Shown in pieces: positions 26,479 to 35,729 of a stretch of DNA of 64,000 nucleotides. The notes beneath the pieces are model-generated. The model saw only the letters and a program-made list of their open reading frames with translations, was not told where the DNA came from and searched no databases. Both the position numbers and the translations under genes were made by a program. Source of the stretch: Afipia sp. (GTDB lineage: Bacteria > Pseudomonadota > Alphaproteobacteria > Rhizobiales > Xanthobacteraceae); the NCBI GenBank assembly GCA_017308575.1, contig JAFKEQ010000003.1, forward strand, positions 1,178,001 through 1,242,000, read 5' to 3'. Within the stretch, counting starts at the first letter, position 1; each line of letters starts with the position of its first letter.

Positions 26479-27176
26479 TGAACGACGCCTCCAAAGCCCG
26501 CAAGCCGGTCCGCGGCCGCTTCATCACCTTTGAAGGCGGTGAGGGCTCCGGCAAATCGACACAGATCCAGATGCTGGCGGACCGGCTGAATGCCGCGAAG
26601 CTGCGCACCATCACCACGCGCGAACCCGGCGGCTCGGCGGGTGCGGAGATCATCCGTCATCTTCTGCTGTCGGGCATGGCCAAGGCGTTCGGTCCGGAAG
26701 CGGAGTCGCTGCTGTTCGCGGCGGCGCGCGACGATCATGTGGCGCAGGTGATCGTGCCTGCGCTCGATCAGGGCACGTGGGTGCTGTGCGACCGCTTCAC
26801 GGATTCCACCCGCGTCTATCAGGGCGAACTCGGCAAGGTCGATCCCAAGCTGATCCGCGCCATGGAGCGCGTCACCATCGGCGAACTGAAACCCGATCTG
26901 ACGATCATTCTGGATGTGCCGGTTGCCGTCGGCATGGAGCGCGCGTCGAAGCGGCGCGGAACGGCGACGCCTGATCGCTTCGAGGGTGAGGGCGTCAGCT
27001 TTCACGAGAAGCTTCGCGATGCGTATCGGCGGATCGCCGAGACCGATCCGAAACGCTGCGCGCTGGTCGATGCGAATGCCGATCCGAAAATTGTAGCGGA
27101 CCGGGTTTGGGCAGCGCTGCGCGATCATCTGTTCTCCGTGGCTGCGCCGCGTGAAGTCGAGACCACCAAGGCATGA
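26478..27176 (+). CDS. tmk: thymidylate kinase
   Basis: It phosphorylates dTMP to dTDP in dTTP synthesis. The 232-residue product has the P-loop GGEGSGKST, the REPGG motif, DRF in CDRFTDSTRVYQG and the lid region RRGTATPDRFEGE. The start is the ATG at 26478, in the overlap TGATG with the carboxypeptidase stop, and not an open upstream frame, because the family begins here. It overlaps holB by four bases, which is the usual operon in this group. Confidence 0.95.
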   Translation: MNDASKARKPVRGRFITFEGGEGSGKSTQIQMLADRLNAAKLRTITTREPGGSAGAEIIRHLLLSGMAKAFGPEAESLLFAAARDDHVAQVIVPALDQGTWVLCDRFTDSTRVYQGELGKVDPKLIRAMERVTIGELKPDLTIILDVPVAVGMERASKRRGTATPDRFEGEGVSFHEKLRDAYRRIAETDPKRCALVDANADPKIVADRVWAALRDHLFSVAAPREVETTKA

Positions 27177-28237
27177 GCGCGCGCGCGTCCGAACCCGAGA
27201 TCGAGGTCCGCCCGCCGCGCGAGACCACGGCGCTGTTCGGCCATCACGATGCCGAGCAGATGCTGCTGCAGGCCTATCGCAGCGGCCGCATTCCTCATGC
27301 CTGGCTGATCGGCGGGGCGCAAGGGATCGGCAAGGCGACGCTGGCCTACCGCATGGCGCGGTTTGTCCTTGCGCATCCCGATCCGTCCGCCCGCGCGGTG
27401 CAGGACACCGATACGCTTTATGTGGATCAGGATCATCCCGTTGCGCGGCAAGTCGCTAATGGCAGCCACGGCGGTTTGCTGACGCTGGAGCGCACGGTCA
27501 ACGACAAGGGCACCATGCGCACCGTCATCACGGTGGACGAGTCGCGCGAGACCATCGGCTTCTTCGGCTCGACTGCGTCGTCCGTCGGCGGCTGGCGCGT
27601 CTGCGTGGTCGATACCGTTGATGAACTCAACACCAATGCCTCCAATGCACTGCTGAAGATTCTCGAGGAGCCGCCAGCGCGCTCGCTGTTCCTGCTGGTC
27701 AGCCACGCGCCCGCGCGGGTGCTGGCGACGATCCAGTCGCGCTGCCGGAAGCTGCCGCTGCGGCCGCTGGAAGTGGACGATGTCGTTCGCGCGGCGGCGG
27801 AGGGGGCGGAACGTGATCGCAGCGATCCCGCGCTGCGCGAGGCCGCGGAGGCGGCGGAGGGGAGCGTGTCGCGCGCGCTGGCGTTGCTGGGCGGCCAGTC
27901 GCTCGGGATGCATCAGCGCACGCTCGATCTGCTCAATACCCTGCCGCGCCTCGATCCTCGCGCGCTTCATGCTCTTGGCGATGCGCTGCCGCTTAACGAT
28001 CGTGCCGGGCTGAAGACCTTCGTCGATACCATCGACCGCTGGCTGACGGATCATCTGCGCGCGCCGGACGCGGGCGCAAATCTGCCGCGCCTTGCACGGC
28101 TTGCCGAGGTATGGGAAAAGATCAACCGTGCCGCGCGCGAAACCGAATCTTTCAATCTGGAACGAAAACCGCTGGTTTTCTCGGTGTTCAACATGCTCGC
28201 AGAGGCGACCTCGGGTCGTCCGTCGCAGGCACGATAA
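27173..28237 (+). CDS. holB: DNA polymerase III delta-prime subunit
   Basis: The 354-residue clamp-loader subunit has an AAA+ ATPase fold with a P-loop-like GGAQGIGKATL, the DELNTNASNALLKILEEPP segment (sensor and Box VII region) and SRC in IQSRCRKLPL. In most bacteria delta-prime does not hydrolyse ATP but acts as the rigid stator. The zinc-module cysteines of E. coli HolB are missing between residues 55 and 90, where YVDQDHPVARQ is found instead, as in other alphaproteobacteria. It overlaps tmk by ATGA. Confidence 0.93.
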   Translation: MSARASEPEIEVRPPRETTALFGHHDAEQMLLQAYRSGRIPHAWLIGGAQGIGKATLAYRMARFVLAHPDPSARAVQDTDTLYVDQDHPVARQVANGSHGGLLTLERTVNDKGTMRTVITVDESRETIGFFGSTASSVGGWRVCVVDTVDELNTNASNALLKILEEPPARSLFLLVSHAPARVLATIQSRCRKLPLRPLEVDDVVRAAAEGAERDRSDPALREAAEAAEGSVSRALALLGGQSLGMHQRTLDLLNTLPRLDPRALHALGDALPLNDRAGLKTFVDTIDRWLTDHLRAPDAGANLPRLARLAEVWEKINRAARETESFNLERKPLVFSVFNMLAEATSGRPSQAR

Positions 28238-28316
28238 TGGGATCATTGCCGGTCTGCCGCGCCACGTTTCGTGGATGCAGGCGCATCGGCATCGTTGCGA
28301 ATTTTAAGGAAGCGTG

Positions 28317-30341
28317 ATGGCCAAATCCAAGAAGACCGCTCGTAAAGCCGCCAAGAAGACAGCAAAGAAAACGGCCAAGAAAGCCGTCGCCAAGGCGAAG
28401 GCAAAGAAGGCGGTGAAGAAGGCACGCAAGACGGCGGCCAAGCGCGCATCCAAGGCAAGCGCACGCAAATCCACGGTGACAAAGAAGGCCGTGAAGAAAG
28501 CCGCGAAGAAGAGCGCCGCGAAAAAGGCGGTCGGCAAGAAGACGGTTGCCAGGAAAGCCACAGCCAAAAAAGCCACAGCCAAGAAAGCACCGGCAAAGAA
28601 GACCGCCGCCGGGAAGGGCGCTTCAAAGACAACAGCGAAGGCCAAGACGCCTTTCAACGCCACCGCCAAGAAAGCTGCGGTGAAGCAGGCCGCGCCTCCA
28701 CAAGCTCCGGTGAAGGCCGTTGCGAAACGGGCGCCCGTCAAACCCGCGAAGCCGCAGGCCGTGCAGCCTGTCGCGCCGGTTGAGAGCGCGCGCGCGAAGA
28801 ATTCATTCTACATCACCACGGCCATCGCCTATCCGAACGGCGCGCCGCATATCGGCCACGCCTATGAAGCGATCGCGACCGATGCGCTCGCGCGCTTCCA
28901 GCGTCTCGACGGCAAGGACGTGTTCTTCCTGACCGGCACTGACGAACACGGCCAGAAAATGATCCAGACCGCGCAGAAGGAGGGCATGACGCCGCTCGAT
29001 CTCGCGACCCGCAATGCCGCGCGGTTCAAGGAGATGGATCAGCGGCTGAACATTTCCTACGACCGTTTCATCCGCACGTCGGAAAAGCAGCACCATGAGT
29101 CGACGCAGGAAATCTGGAACCGGATGACCGCGAACGGCGACATTTATCTGGACAGCTACGCGGGCTGGTACTCGGTGCGCGACGAAGCCTATTACGCCGA
29201 AGATGAAACCGTTGTCGGCGAGGACAATATTCGCCGCGGTCCGCAGGGCACGCCGGTGGAGTGGGTCGAGGAGAGCAGCTACTTCTTCAGGCTCTCCGCC
29301 TATCAGGACAAGCTGCTCGCGCTGTACGACACTCAGCCGGACTTCATCGGGCCGGACGTGCGCCGGAACGAAGTTGTCTCGTTCGTTAAAAGCGGGCTGA
29401 AGGATCTCTCGATCTCGCGCACCACGTTCGACTGGGGCGTGAAAGTGCCGCGCGACGACGCGCATGTGATGTATGTGTGGGTCGATGCACTGACAAACTA
29501 CATCACCGGCGTGGGTTTCCCCGATGAGAACGACACTAACTGGCGTTACTGGCCTGCGGACGTCCATATCATCGGCAAGGACATCATCCGCTTCCATGCG
29601 GTGTACTGGCCCGCGTTCCTGATGTCGGCCGGCATTCCGGTGCAGAAGCGCGTCTTCGCCCACGGCTTCCTGTTCAACCGCGGCGAGAAGATGTCGAAGT
29701 CGGTCGGCAACGTGGTCGATCCGTTCAGCCTTGCCGATGCCTACGGCGTCGATCAGGTGCGCTATTTCTTTCTGCGCGAGGTGCCGTTCGGACAGGACGG
29801 CAACTACAATCACGAAGCCATCGTGGCCCGCACCAACGCCGATCTCGCCAACGATTTCGGCAATCTGGCGCAGCGCTCGCTGTCGATGATCGGCAAGCAG
29901 TACGGCGGCGTGTTGCCGGAGCCCGGCGCGTATAGCGACAATGACAACACCATTCTGGCGATGGCCGACGCCATGCTGGAGCAGGCGCGCGCGGCGATGG
30001 GTACGCAGCAGATCCATCAGGCGCTGAATGCGATCTGGGCCGTGGTTGCCGAAGCCAACCGCTATTTCGCGGGCGAGGCGCCGTGGGTGCTGGCCAAGAC
30101 CGATCCCGCGCGGCAAAGGACCGTTCTCTATGTGACCGCTGAGGTGGTCCGGAAGATCGCCATTCTCGCGCAGCCGGTGATGCCTGAGTCCTGTGCCAAG
30201 CTGCTCGATATTCTGGGCATTGCGCCGGATGCGCGCGACTTCGCGGCGCTCGCGACCCGCATCAAGGCGGGCTCGCAACTGCCGCCGCCCGCGCCGGTGT
30301 TCCCGCGTTACGTCGAACCAAAAGACGACGCGGCGAGTTAA
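28317..30341 (+). CDS. metG: methionyl-tRNA synthetase with a histone-H1-like N-terminal extension
   Basis: This enzyme charges tRNA-Met. Residues about 162-674 form a complete class I Met[10 protein letters not shown] (HIGH), [18 protein letters not shown] (KMSKS) and an anticodon-binding domain; the zinc-binding cysteines near [12 protein letters not shown] are missing. In front lies a tail of about 160 residues made of [14 protein letters not shown] Ala/Lys sequence, like histone H1 or bacterial H1-like proteins. No start codon with Shine-Dalgarno exists closer to the catalytic domain, and ATG 28317 has AAGGA six bases ahead, so the fusion appears real. The tail should bind RNA or DNA. It follows holB by 79 bases. 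Confidence 0.92.
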   Translation: MAKSKKTARKAAKKTAKKTAKKAVAKAKAKKAVKKARKTAAKRASKASARKSTVTKKAVKKAAKKSAAKKAVGKKTVARKATAKKATAKKAPAKKTAAGKGASKTTAKAKTPFNATAKKAAVKQAAPPQAPVKAVAKRAPVKPAKPQAVQPVAPVESARAKNSFYITTAIAYPNGAPHIGHAYEAIATDALARFQRLDGKDVFFLTGTDEHGQKMIQTAQKEGMTPLDLATRNAARFKEMDQRLNISYDRFIRTSEKQHHESTQEIWNRMTANGDIYLDSYAGWYSVRDEAYYAEDETVVGEDNIRRGPQGTPVEWVEESSYFFRLSAYQDKLLALYDTQPDFIGPDVRRNEVVSFVKSGLKDLSISRTTFDWGVKVPRDDAHVMYVWVDALTNYITGVGFPDENDTNWRYWPADVHIIGKDIIRFHAVYWPAFLMSAGIPVQKRVFAHGFLFNRGEKMSKSVGNVVDPFSLADAYGVDQVRYFFLREVPFGQDGNYNHEAIVARTNADLANDFGNLAQRSLSMIGKQYGGVLPEPGAYSDNDNTILAMADAMLEQARAAMGTQQIHQALNAIWAVVAEANRYFAGEAPWVLAKTDPARQRTVLYVTAEVVRKIAILAQPVMPESCAKLLDILGIAPDARDFAALATRIKAGSQLPPPAPVFPRYVEPKDDAAS

Positions 30342-30346
30342 GCCAG

Positions 30347-31141
30347 ATGCTTGTCGACAGCCATTGTCATCTGGATTTCCCGGACTTCGCGCCAGATCTT
30401 GACGCGATCGTCGCGCGCGCCGAGGCCGCGGGCGTCGGCCGCATCGTCACGATCTCGACCCGCGTGCGGAAACTCGATGGCCTTCTGGCGATCACGGACC
30501 GTTTTCCGAATGTCTATTGTTCGGTCGGGACCCATCCGCATCAGGCTGACGAAGAAGACGGGATCACGCCGGACGAATTGATCGCGCTAACGAAGCATCC
30601 GAAGGTGGTCGCGCTGGGCGAGGCGGGGCTCGACAATCACTACACTGACGGTTCGCCCGCGGCGCAGGAGCGGGGATTCCGGGCCCATATCGCGGCGGCG
30701 CGCGTCACCGGCCTGCCGCTGGTGATCCACACCCGCGAAGCCGATGAACGCTGCGGCGAAATCCTCGAGGAGGAAATCGCCAAGGGGCCGTTCAAGGCGG
30801 TGCTGCATTGTTACACCGGCGGGCGCGAGCTTGCGATGAAGGCGATCGGGCTCGGTCTGTCGATCTCCTTCACTGGCATCCTGACCTTCAGAAATTCGCA
30901 GTCGATCCGCGACATCGCTGCTGAACTGCCGGCCGACCGCATCATGGTCGAGACCGACGCGCCGTTTCTCGCGCCGGGCAAATTCCGCGGCAAGCGCAAC
31001 GAACCATCCTTTGTGGTCGAGACCGCGAAGGTGTTGGCGGAGACGCGTGGCGTCTCGCTGGACGACATCTCGCGCCAGACCACCGAGAACTTCTTCCGGC
31101 TGTTCGACAAGGTGCCGCGCCCGGACGCGAAGGCCGCATGA
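30347..31141 (+). CDS. tatD: TatD-family metal-dependent deoxyribonuclease
   Basis: The 264-residue TIM-barrel hydrolase has the TatD metal ligands: DSHCHLD (residues 4-10), GEAGLD, VIHTREAD, LHCYTG and VETDAPFLAP. TatD proteins have 3'-5' exonuclease or D-aminoacyl-tRNA-related activities. The gene starts five bases after the metG stop and overlaps the next gene by four bases (ATGA), as in the usual metG-tatD-MBL arrangement. Confidence 0.93.
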   Translation: MLVDSHCHLDFPDFAPDLDAIVARAEAAGVGRIVTISTRVRKLDGLLAITDRFPNVYCSVGTHPHQADEEDGITPDELIALTKHPKVVALGEAGLDNHYTDGSPAAQERGFRAHIAAARVTGLPLVIHTREADERCGEILEEEIAKGPFKAVLHCYTGGRELAMKAIGLGLSISFTGILTFRNSQSIRDIAAELPADRIMVETDAPFLAPGKFRGKRNEPSFVVETAKVLAETRGVSLDDISRQTTENFFRLFDKVPRPDAKAA

Positions 31142-31932
31142 CGGTCACGCTGACCATTCTTGGCTCGGGCTCGTCCGCAGGCGTGCCGCGCCCGGCGCTG
31201 GGCTGGGGCGCGTGCGATCCGAACAATCCGAAGAACCGCCGCCGCCGCTGTTCGCTGCTGGTCGAGCAGGGGCAGCCGGGACATCTCACGCGCGTATTGA
31301 TCGATACGTCGCCGGACCTGCGCGAACAGTTGATCGACGCGAATGTGGATCATCTCGACGCGGTGTTTCTCACTCATGAGCACGCCGACCAGACCCATGG
31401 CATCGACGATCTGCGCTCCGTCGTGCTGCATCAGCGGCGCCGCATTCCGGTCTATCTCAATCAATCGACCGCGAAGGATATCCTGCTGCGCTTCTCGTAT
31501 TGTTTCGAGCAGGCGCCGGGCAGCGATTATCCGCCCATTCTTGAAAATCGTCCGATCGAGGCCGGTGAAAGCCGGACCGTGGAGGGGAAGGGCGGCGCCC
31601 TCACCTTGTCGGCGTTCATTCTTCAGCACGGCAACATTCCGGCGCTCGGCTATCGCATCGGCAATGCCGCCTATACGCCGGACCTCAACGACATTCCGGA
31701 ACAGAGCTGGCCCGCGCTGGAAAATCTCGATCTGTGGATCGTCGATGCGTTGCGCTATGCACAGCATCCAAGCCATTTCAGCCTCAACGATGCGCTGTCA
31801 TGGATCGAGAAATTCAAACCGCGCAGGGCGGTGCTGACCAACCTGCATTCGGACCTCGATTACGAGGCGCTTCGCGCCAAGCTGCCGCCCGGCGTCGAGG
31901 CCGGATACGACGGCATGCGGCTCGAGGCGTAA
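31138..31932 (+). CDS. MBL-fold phosphodiesterase, PhnP-like
   Basis: The 264-residue protein starts with the PhnP-type GSGSSAGVPRPALGWG and has the metal motif THEHADQTHGIDDLR (near 80), where Gln follows Asp, a variant common in this subgroup. E. coli PhnP cleaves cyclic phosphodiesters in phosphonate breakdown, but no phosphonate gene is near; this copy is part of the conserved metG-tatD unit and its true substrate is unknown. It is convergent with the acyl-CoA ligase, whose stop lies only two bases away. Confidence 0.87.
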   Translation: MTVTLTILGSGSSAGVPRPALGWGACDPNNPKNRRRRCSLLVEQGQPGHLTRVLIDTSPDLREQLIDANVDHLDAVFLTHEHADQTHGIDDLRSVVLHQRRRIPVYLNQSTAKDILLRFSYCFEQAPGSDYPPILENRPIEAGESRTVEGKGGALTLSAFILQHGNIPALGYRIGNAAYTPDLNDIPEQSWPALENLDLWIVDALRYAQHPSHFSLNDALSWIEKFKPRRAVLTNLHSDLDYEALRAKLPPGVEAGYDGMRLEA

Positions 31933-31933
31933 T

Positions 31934-33583
31934 TTACGCCGAAATCGCCTTCGCTGATCCTGCCTGCTCGCGCAGCGCGAATTTCTGGATCTTGCCGGTG
32001 GACGTTTTCGGGATCGATCCGAAGATCACGGCCTTAGGCGACTTGAAGCCGGGCAGGATGCCTTTGCAGTAGGCGAGGATTTCAGCTTCCGTTGCGCTCA
32101 CGCCTTCCTTCAGCTCGACGAACGCGCAGGGCACCTCGCCCCACTTCGCATCCGGCTTGGCGACCACGGCCGCGAACAGCACCGCCGGATGCTTGTAAAG
32201 CACGTCCTCGACTTCCACCGACGAGATGTTCTCGCCGCCAGAGATGATGATGTCCTTGGAGCGGTCCTTGATGATGACGTAGCCGTCCTTGTCGAGCACG
32301 CCGAGATCGCCGGTGTGAAACCAGCCGCCCTCGAAGGCTTCCCTGGTGGCTTTTTCGTTCTTCAGATAGCCCTTCATCACCACGTTGCCGCGGAACATCA
32401 CCTCGCCAATGGTCTCATTGTCGCGCGGCACCTCGCGCATGGTCTCGGGATCGATCACCGTGACGGCTTCCTGAAGCGGATAGGCCACGCCCTGACGCCG
32501 CTTGAGCTGGGCGCGCTGGTCGGCCGGGAGGTCGTCCCAGCCCGGCTGCTCGGCGCAGACGGAGGCGGGGCCGTAGACCTCGGTGAGGCCGTAGACATGC
32601 GTGATCTTGATGCCGATGCGCTCGGCGCCCTCGAGCACCGCCACTGGCGGCGCCGCGCCCGCGATCAGGCCGGTAATCGGCTTGTCGGCAATGGGCCCGC
32701 CTTGCGCGCCGGGCGCGTTCACCAGCGTGTTGTAGACGATCGGCGCGCCGCACATGTGGGTGACGCCATGCGCTTTCACCAGCTCGAAAATCTTAGCCGG
32801 ATCAACCTTTCGCAGGCAGACGTTAATTCCAGCTGCGAGCGCGACGGTCCATGGAAAGCACCACCCGTTGCAATGAAACATCGGCAGCGTCCACAGGTAC
32901 ACCGGATGCTGGCCGAGATTGCCCGCGAGGATGTTGCTGGTGGCGTTGAGATACGCGCCGCGATGATGGGTCACGACGCCCTTGGGATTGCCCGTGGTGC
33001 CGGACGTGTAACCGAGCGCGATGGCGTCCCATTCGTCCTCGGGATGCTGCCAGGCGAACGCCGGATCGCCCGATTCGACCGCCGCCTCGTATTCCAGTTC
33101 GCCGATCCGCCGGCCGCTGCCGAACGCCGCGTCGTCCACATCGATCACCAGCGGTTTCGGGCCGCTCATCAGCTTGAGTGCGTCGGTGATCACGCCGGTG
33201 AATTCCGGATCGACCAGAATGATCTTCGCGCCGCCATGGTCGAGCTGGAATGCGATCGAGGCTGCGTCCAGCCGGATGTTGAGCGCGTTCAGAACCGCGC
33301 CCGCCATGGGCACGGCAAAATGCAGTTCATTCATCGCCGGAATGTTCGGCAGCATGGCGGCGACCGTATCGCCGCGACCGATGCCGCGCCTGGCCAGAAA
33401 CGATGCGAAGCGTCTGCAGCGCTCGTAAGTCTGCGCCCAGGTGAAGCTGCGGCCTTCGTAGACGGTGCTGGTCAGGTCCGGATAGACGGCCGCGCTGCGC
33501 GCCAGGAAGCTCAGCGGTGTCAGCGGGACATAGTTGGCAGGGGTCTTGTCCAGACCGATGCTGTAGTGACCCTGATGGCTCAT
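31934..33583 (-). CDS. acyl-CoA ligase (AMP-binding, medium-chain or methylmercaptopropionate type)
   Basis: The 549-residue ANL-superfamily enzyme activates a carboxylic acid to an acyl-CoA through an acyl-AMP. Visible motifs are YTSGTTGNPKGV (P-loop), YGLTEVYG, and the hinge and C-terminal HTGDLGVLDKDGYV and RSKDIIISGGENISS, with the catalytic lysine in GKIQKFALRE. The ATG at 33583 has GGGAG upstream; open frame continues to 33676 but has no such signal. The substrate could be a medium-chain fatty acid or 3-methylmercaptopropionate (DmdB-like); the sequence alone does not decide. Confidence 0.88.
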   Translation of the reverse strand: MSHQGHYSIGLDKTPANYVPLTPLSFLARSAAVYPDLTSTVYEGRSFTWAQTYERCRRFASFLARRGIGRGDTVAAMLPNIPAMNELHFAVPMAGAVLNALNIRLDAASIAFQLDHGGAKIILVDPEFTGVITDALKLMSGPKPLVIDVDDAAFGSGRRIGELEYEAAVESGDPAFAWQHPEDEWDAIALGYTSGTTGNPKGVVTHHRGAYLNATSNILAGNLGQHPVYLWTLPMFHCNGWCFPWTVALAAGINVCLRKVDPAKIFELVKAHGVTHMCGAPIVYNTLVNAPGAQGGPIADKPITGLIAGAAPPVAVLEGAERIGIKITHVYGLTEVYGPASVCAEQPGWDDLPADQRAQLKRRQGVAYPLQEAVTVIDPETMREVPRDNETIGEVMFRGNVVMKGYLKNEKATREAFEGGWFHTGDLGVLDKDGYVIIKDRSKDIIISGGENISSVEVEDVLYKHPAVLFAAVVAKPDAKWGEVPCAFVELKEGVSATEAEILAYCKGILPGFKSPKAVIFGSIPKTSTGKIQKFALREQAGSAKAISA

Positions 33584-34026
33584 GACCGGCTCCCTGAATC
33601 TTGTCGCGCGCTGACGCCCGAAGCATCGTGCGGCTGTTTTATCGGTTCTACCTTGATGGGCCTTGCGGTCAATCAACGCCGCTGCGCGGCGCGCTTTCGG
33701 ATGCGGGTTGGCTAGACCTGGCTATCGCTCAGCGTTGAACAGAGCTGACGTCCAGTTGGCCGCTTTTTTCAGTCCGGAAGGAAATATCTGGAGTATTTTA
33801 TCGAAAATCGCCCAGATGGCATTGGAATCACTATGATATAAAATATTCCATAATATACCTTATGCGAATTTCGGATGTGAGCGTTGGGAGCTTTGTATTC
33901 CGCCACTGTTGCCGTTGCACGCGCCATAAGACCCGCCGCGATCTCACATAACACCGACATTGCCTTGGCGAGTTTGATCTCAGGCCGACAGCATCGAGCG
34001 GATACTTTTTGGCATTGTCAGACGCC
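33584..34026. other. AT-rich intergenic region, no gene supported
   Basis: The 443 bases between the acyl-CoA ligase start and the MFS stop are clearly richer in A and T than the surroundings around 33780-33860 (runs such as ATGATATAAAATATTCC). A 63-codon leftward frame at 33769-33960 has no Shine-Dalgarno or recognisable sequence. The promoter of the ligase gene probably lies near 33600-33700. Confidence 0.5.
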
Positions 34027-35247
34027 TCAGGCCTGACGAGCGCGCCGCTCTCCACCGAAATGGAGAACGGCGCAGCCGATGGCTGTCGCAACAGCCGCAA
34101 CGAGAAATGCCGGCGGATATCCGCCGAGAGCCGCCCGCAGATTGCCGATGAGCGCGGGCCCGAAGGCTGTCACGAACTGGATCACCGTCGCGGCGGCCCC
34201 ATACGCCGATCCGAAGGCTTCGGCGCCGAACTCGCGCCGGACCACGGCGGGACTGAGGGTCGTTATGTTGCCCATCGCGAAGCCGTAGATCAGGCTCGCG
34301 CCGACGATCACCGCGACGTTCGGAAACAGCCCTATCGCGATGAGCGCCGCAATCTGCGCAAACATCGCCTGACATGCGAGACGTCGCACCGGAGCGTTAT
34401 CGATCACCTTCAGGAGATACAGTCTGCCGAGGAGCGCAACGACGCCGGTTGCACTGACGAGCATCCCTGCTCCAGCGGTTCCAAGAAACGGCTGCGCGAA
34501 CGCGACGTGGTGCGTGATGAAGCCGATCTGCATGACGAGGACGAGCGCGAAAGCAATGGTCGAGGACCAAAGCAGGCGCCGCCTGTTCAACGCGTTGGCA
34601 ACGTGGGACGCTACCGGCCCCTCGTTCTCTATGGTCGTGGCATCGCCTCCGTCGCGGCGAAGCCCAAGCTCCGCGGGGCCGCGATATCGAAGGACGAGAG
34701 CCACCAATGGGATCAGCACGGCACCGGATGCGATGCCAACCGCTGATAGTCCGTTGCTCAGGCCTAGCCGCTCAATCGCGTAGAGAAGGAGCGGAACGCC
34801 TCCGATCGCACCGAAGCTGGCGCCCATGATGGCCAGCGTCATGGATCGCCCTTGGTGTCGTTCAAACCATGGCGCGACGGTCGCCGAGATCGCGGTCGTG
34901 GAAAGCGTTGCCCAGCCGACGCCGAGAAGAACGAAACAGGGATAGAGTTGCCAGATGTGATCCACCCGCCCGATCAACACGACCGAGATTGCCATGCTGA
35001 CGGCACCAAGCAGCAAGGCCGGGCGCGGTCCTCTGCGAGCGATGCTACGGCCGACCAGTCCCTGGATCGCGGCGCTGACGAAGAAGAATACGGAAATTGC
35101 CGACGATACTTCGGCTATCGACCAGCCGTGGGCTGACGTCACGGCCTGGAGGTAGACGCTTGAGCCGAAGAGACCGAGACCCCATCCGAATATCGCGATG
35201 ACGAAGCATGCAGCGACGACGCGCCATCCGTAGAAGATGCCCCTCAC
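34027..35247 (-). CDS. MFS transporter (12-helix)
   Basis: The 406-residue product has the repeating hydrophobic segments of a major facilitator with about 12 spans and the short loop RSIARRGPRPALL between helices 2 and 3 that replaces the usual GxxxDrxgrr motif. Two six-helix halves are separated by a charged loop (RYRGPAELGLRRDGGDATTIENEG, around 200). The start is a GTG at 35247 with GAGG upstream. It resembles oxalate/formate-antiporter-like MFS members; the substrate is unknown. It lies between AT-rich spacers as a possible single-gene insertion. Confidence 0.85.
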   Translation of the reverse strand: MRGIFYGWRVVAACFVIAIFGWGLGLFGSSVYLQAVTSAHGWSIAEVSSAISVFFFVSAAIQGLVGRSIARRGPRPALLLGAVSMAISVVLIGRVDHIWQLYPCFVLLGVGWATLSTTAISATVAPWFERHQGRSMTLAIMGASFGAIGGVPLLLYAIERLGLSNGLSAVGIASGAVLIPLVALVLRYRGPAELGLRRDGGDATTIENEGPVASHVANALNRRRLLWSSTIAFALVLVMQIGFITHHVAFAQPFLGTAGAGMLVSATGVVALLGRLYLLKVIDNAPVRRLACQAMFAQIAALIAIGLFPNVAVIVGASLIYGFAMGNITTLSPAVVRREFGAEAFGSAYGAAATVIQFVTAFGPALIGNLRAALGGYPPAFLVAAVATAIGCAVLHFGGERRARQA

Positions 35248-35729
35248 CTTACAGCCTCAACGAGCGGAACATGGAATCGCCGCCAGAGCGTCGGCTGGGG
35301 TGATTGCGGGAATCCACGAATGTCCTCCGGTTTCTCTATTGGCTTACTCTTGCACCGAGAATGCCCATACCATGGGCATCGTGACTCGCGTGTGCGAGTA
35401 AACGTCCCCGCGCCGCCAAGTCGAGAATGGGATGGAATTCCGCTAAGACCATTAAATCATTACACAATCAGGAGCGGTCGATTCGCGTTCCCGTCCCGGA
35501 CTGCCGGGTCTGCATGATTTCAGGTGGGAAAGCGCCTCAACGTCCAAAAAGTCAGTCCTGTATCTGGTCGAAATGGGGTATTTATGTACCCTAAACTCCA
35601 AGTTGCGTTGCTTTGGAGCAACAGTTCCAAAGAGTCGAATTGACCGTAGTTTTAATGCCTTAGGCAGCGTGGTACGGTTCTTCGGATTTACATATTGTTA
35701 AGTCTTTATCGGCTGGGGGATATTTTAGA
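35248..35729. promoter_or_regulatory. upstream region of secretion locus 2 with inverted repeats
   Basis: This 482-base AT-rich region must carry the promoter of the TolC-ABC-HlyD genes. It contains GGGTA-N6-TACCC (35576-35591) and GTTGCT-TTGG-AGCAAC (35607-35622); the second is overlapped by CTCCAA/TTGGAG, which could form an alternative hairpin. These could be operator sites or RNA hairpins. No coding frame was supported. Confidence 0.4.

Noticed and set aside
33769..33960. Leftward 63-codon frame in the AT-rich spacer
   Set aside because: There is no Shine-Dalgarno, no domain and no typical amino-acid composition.
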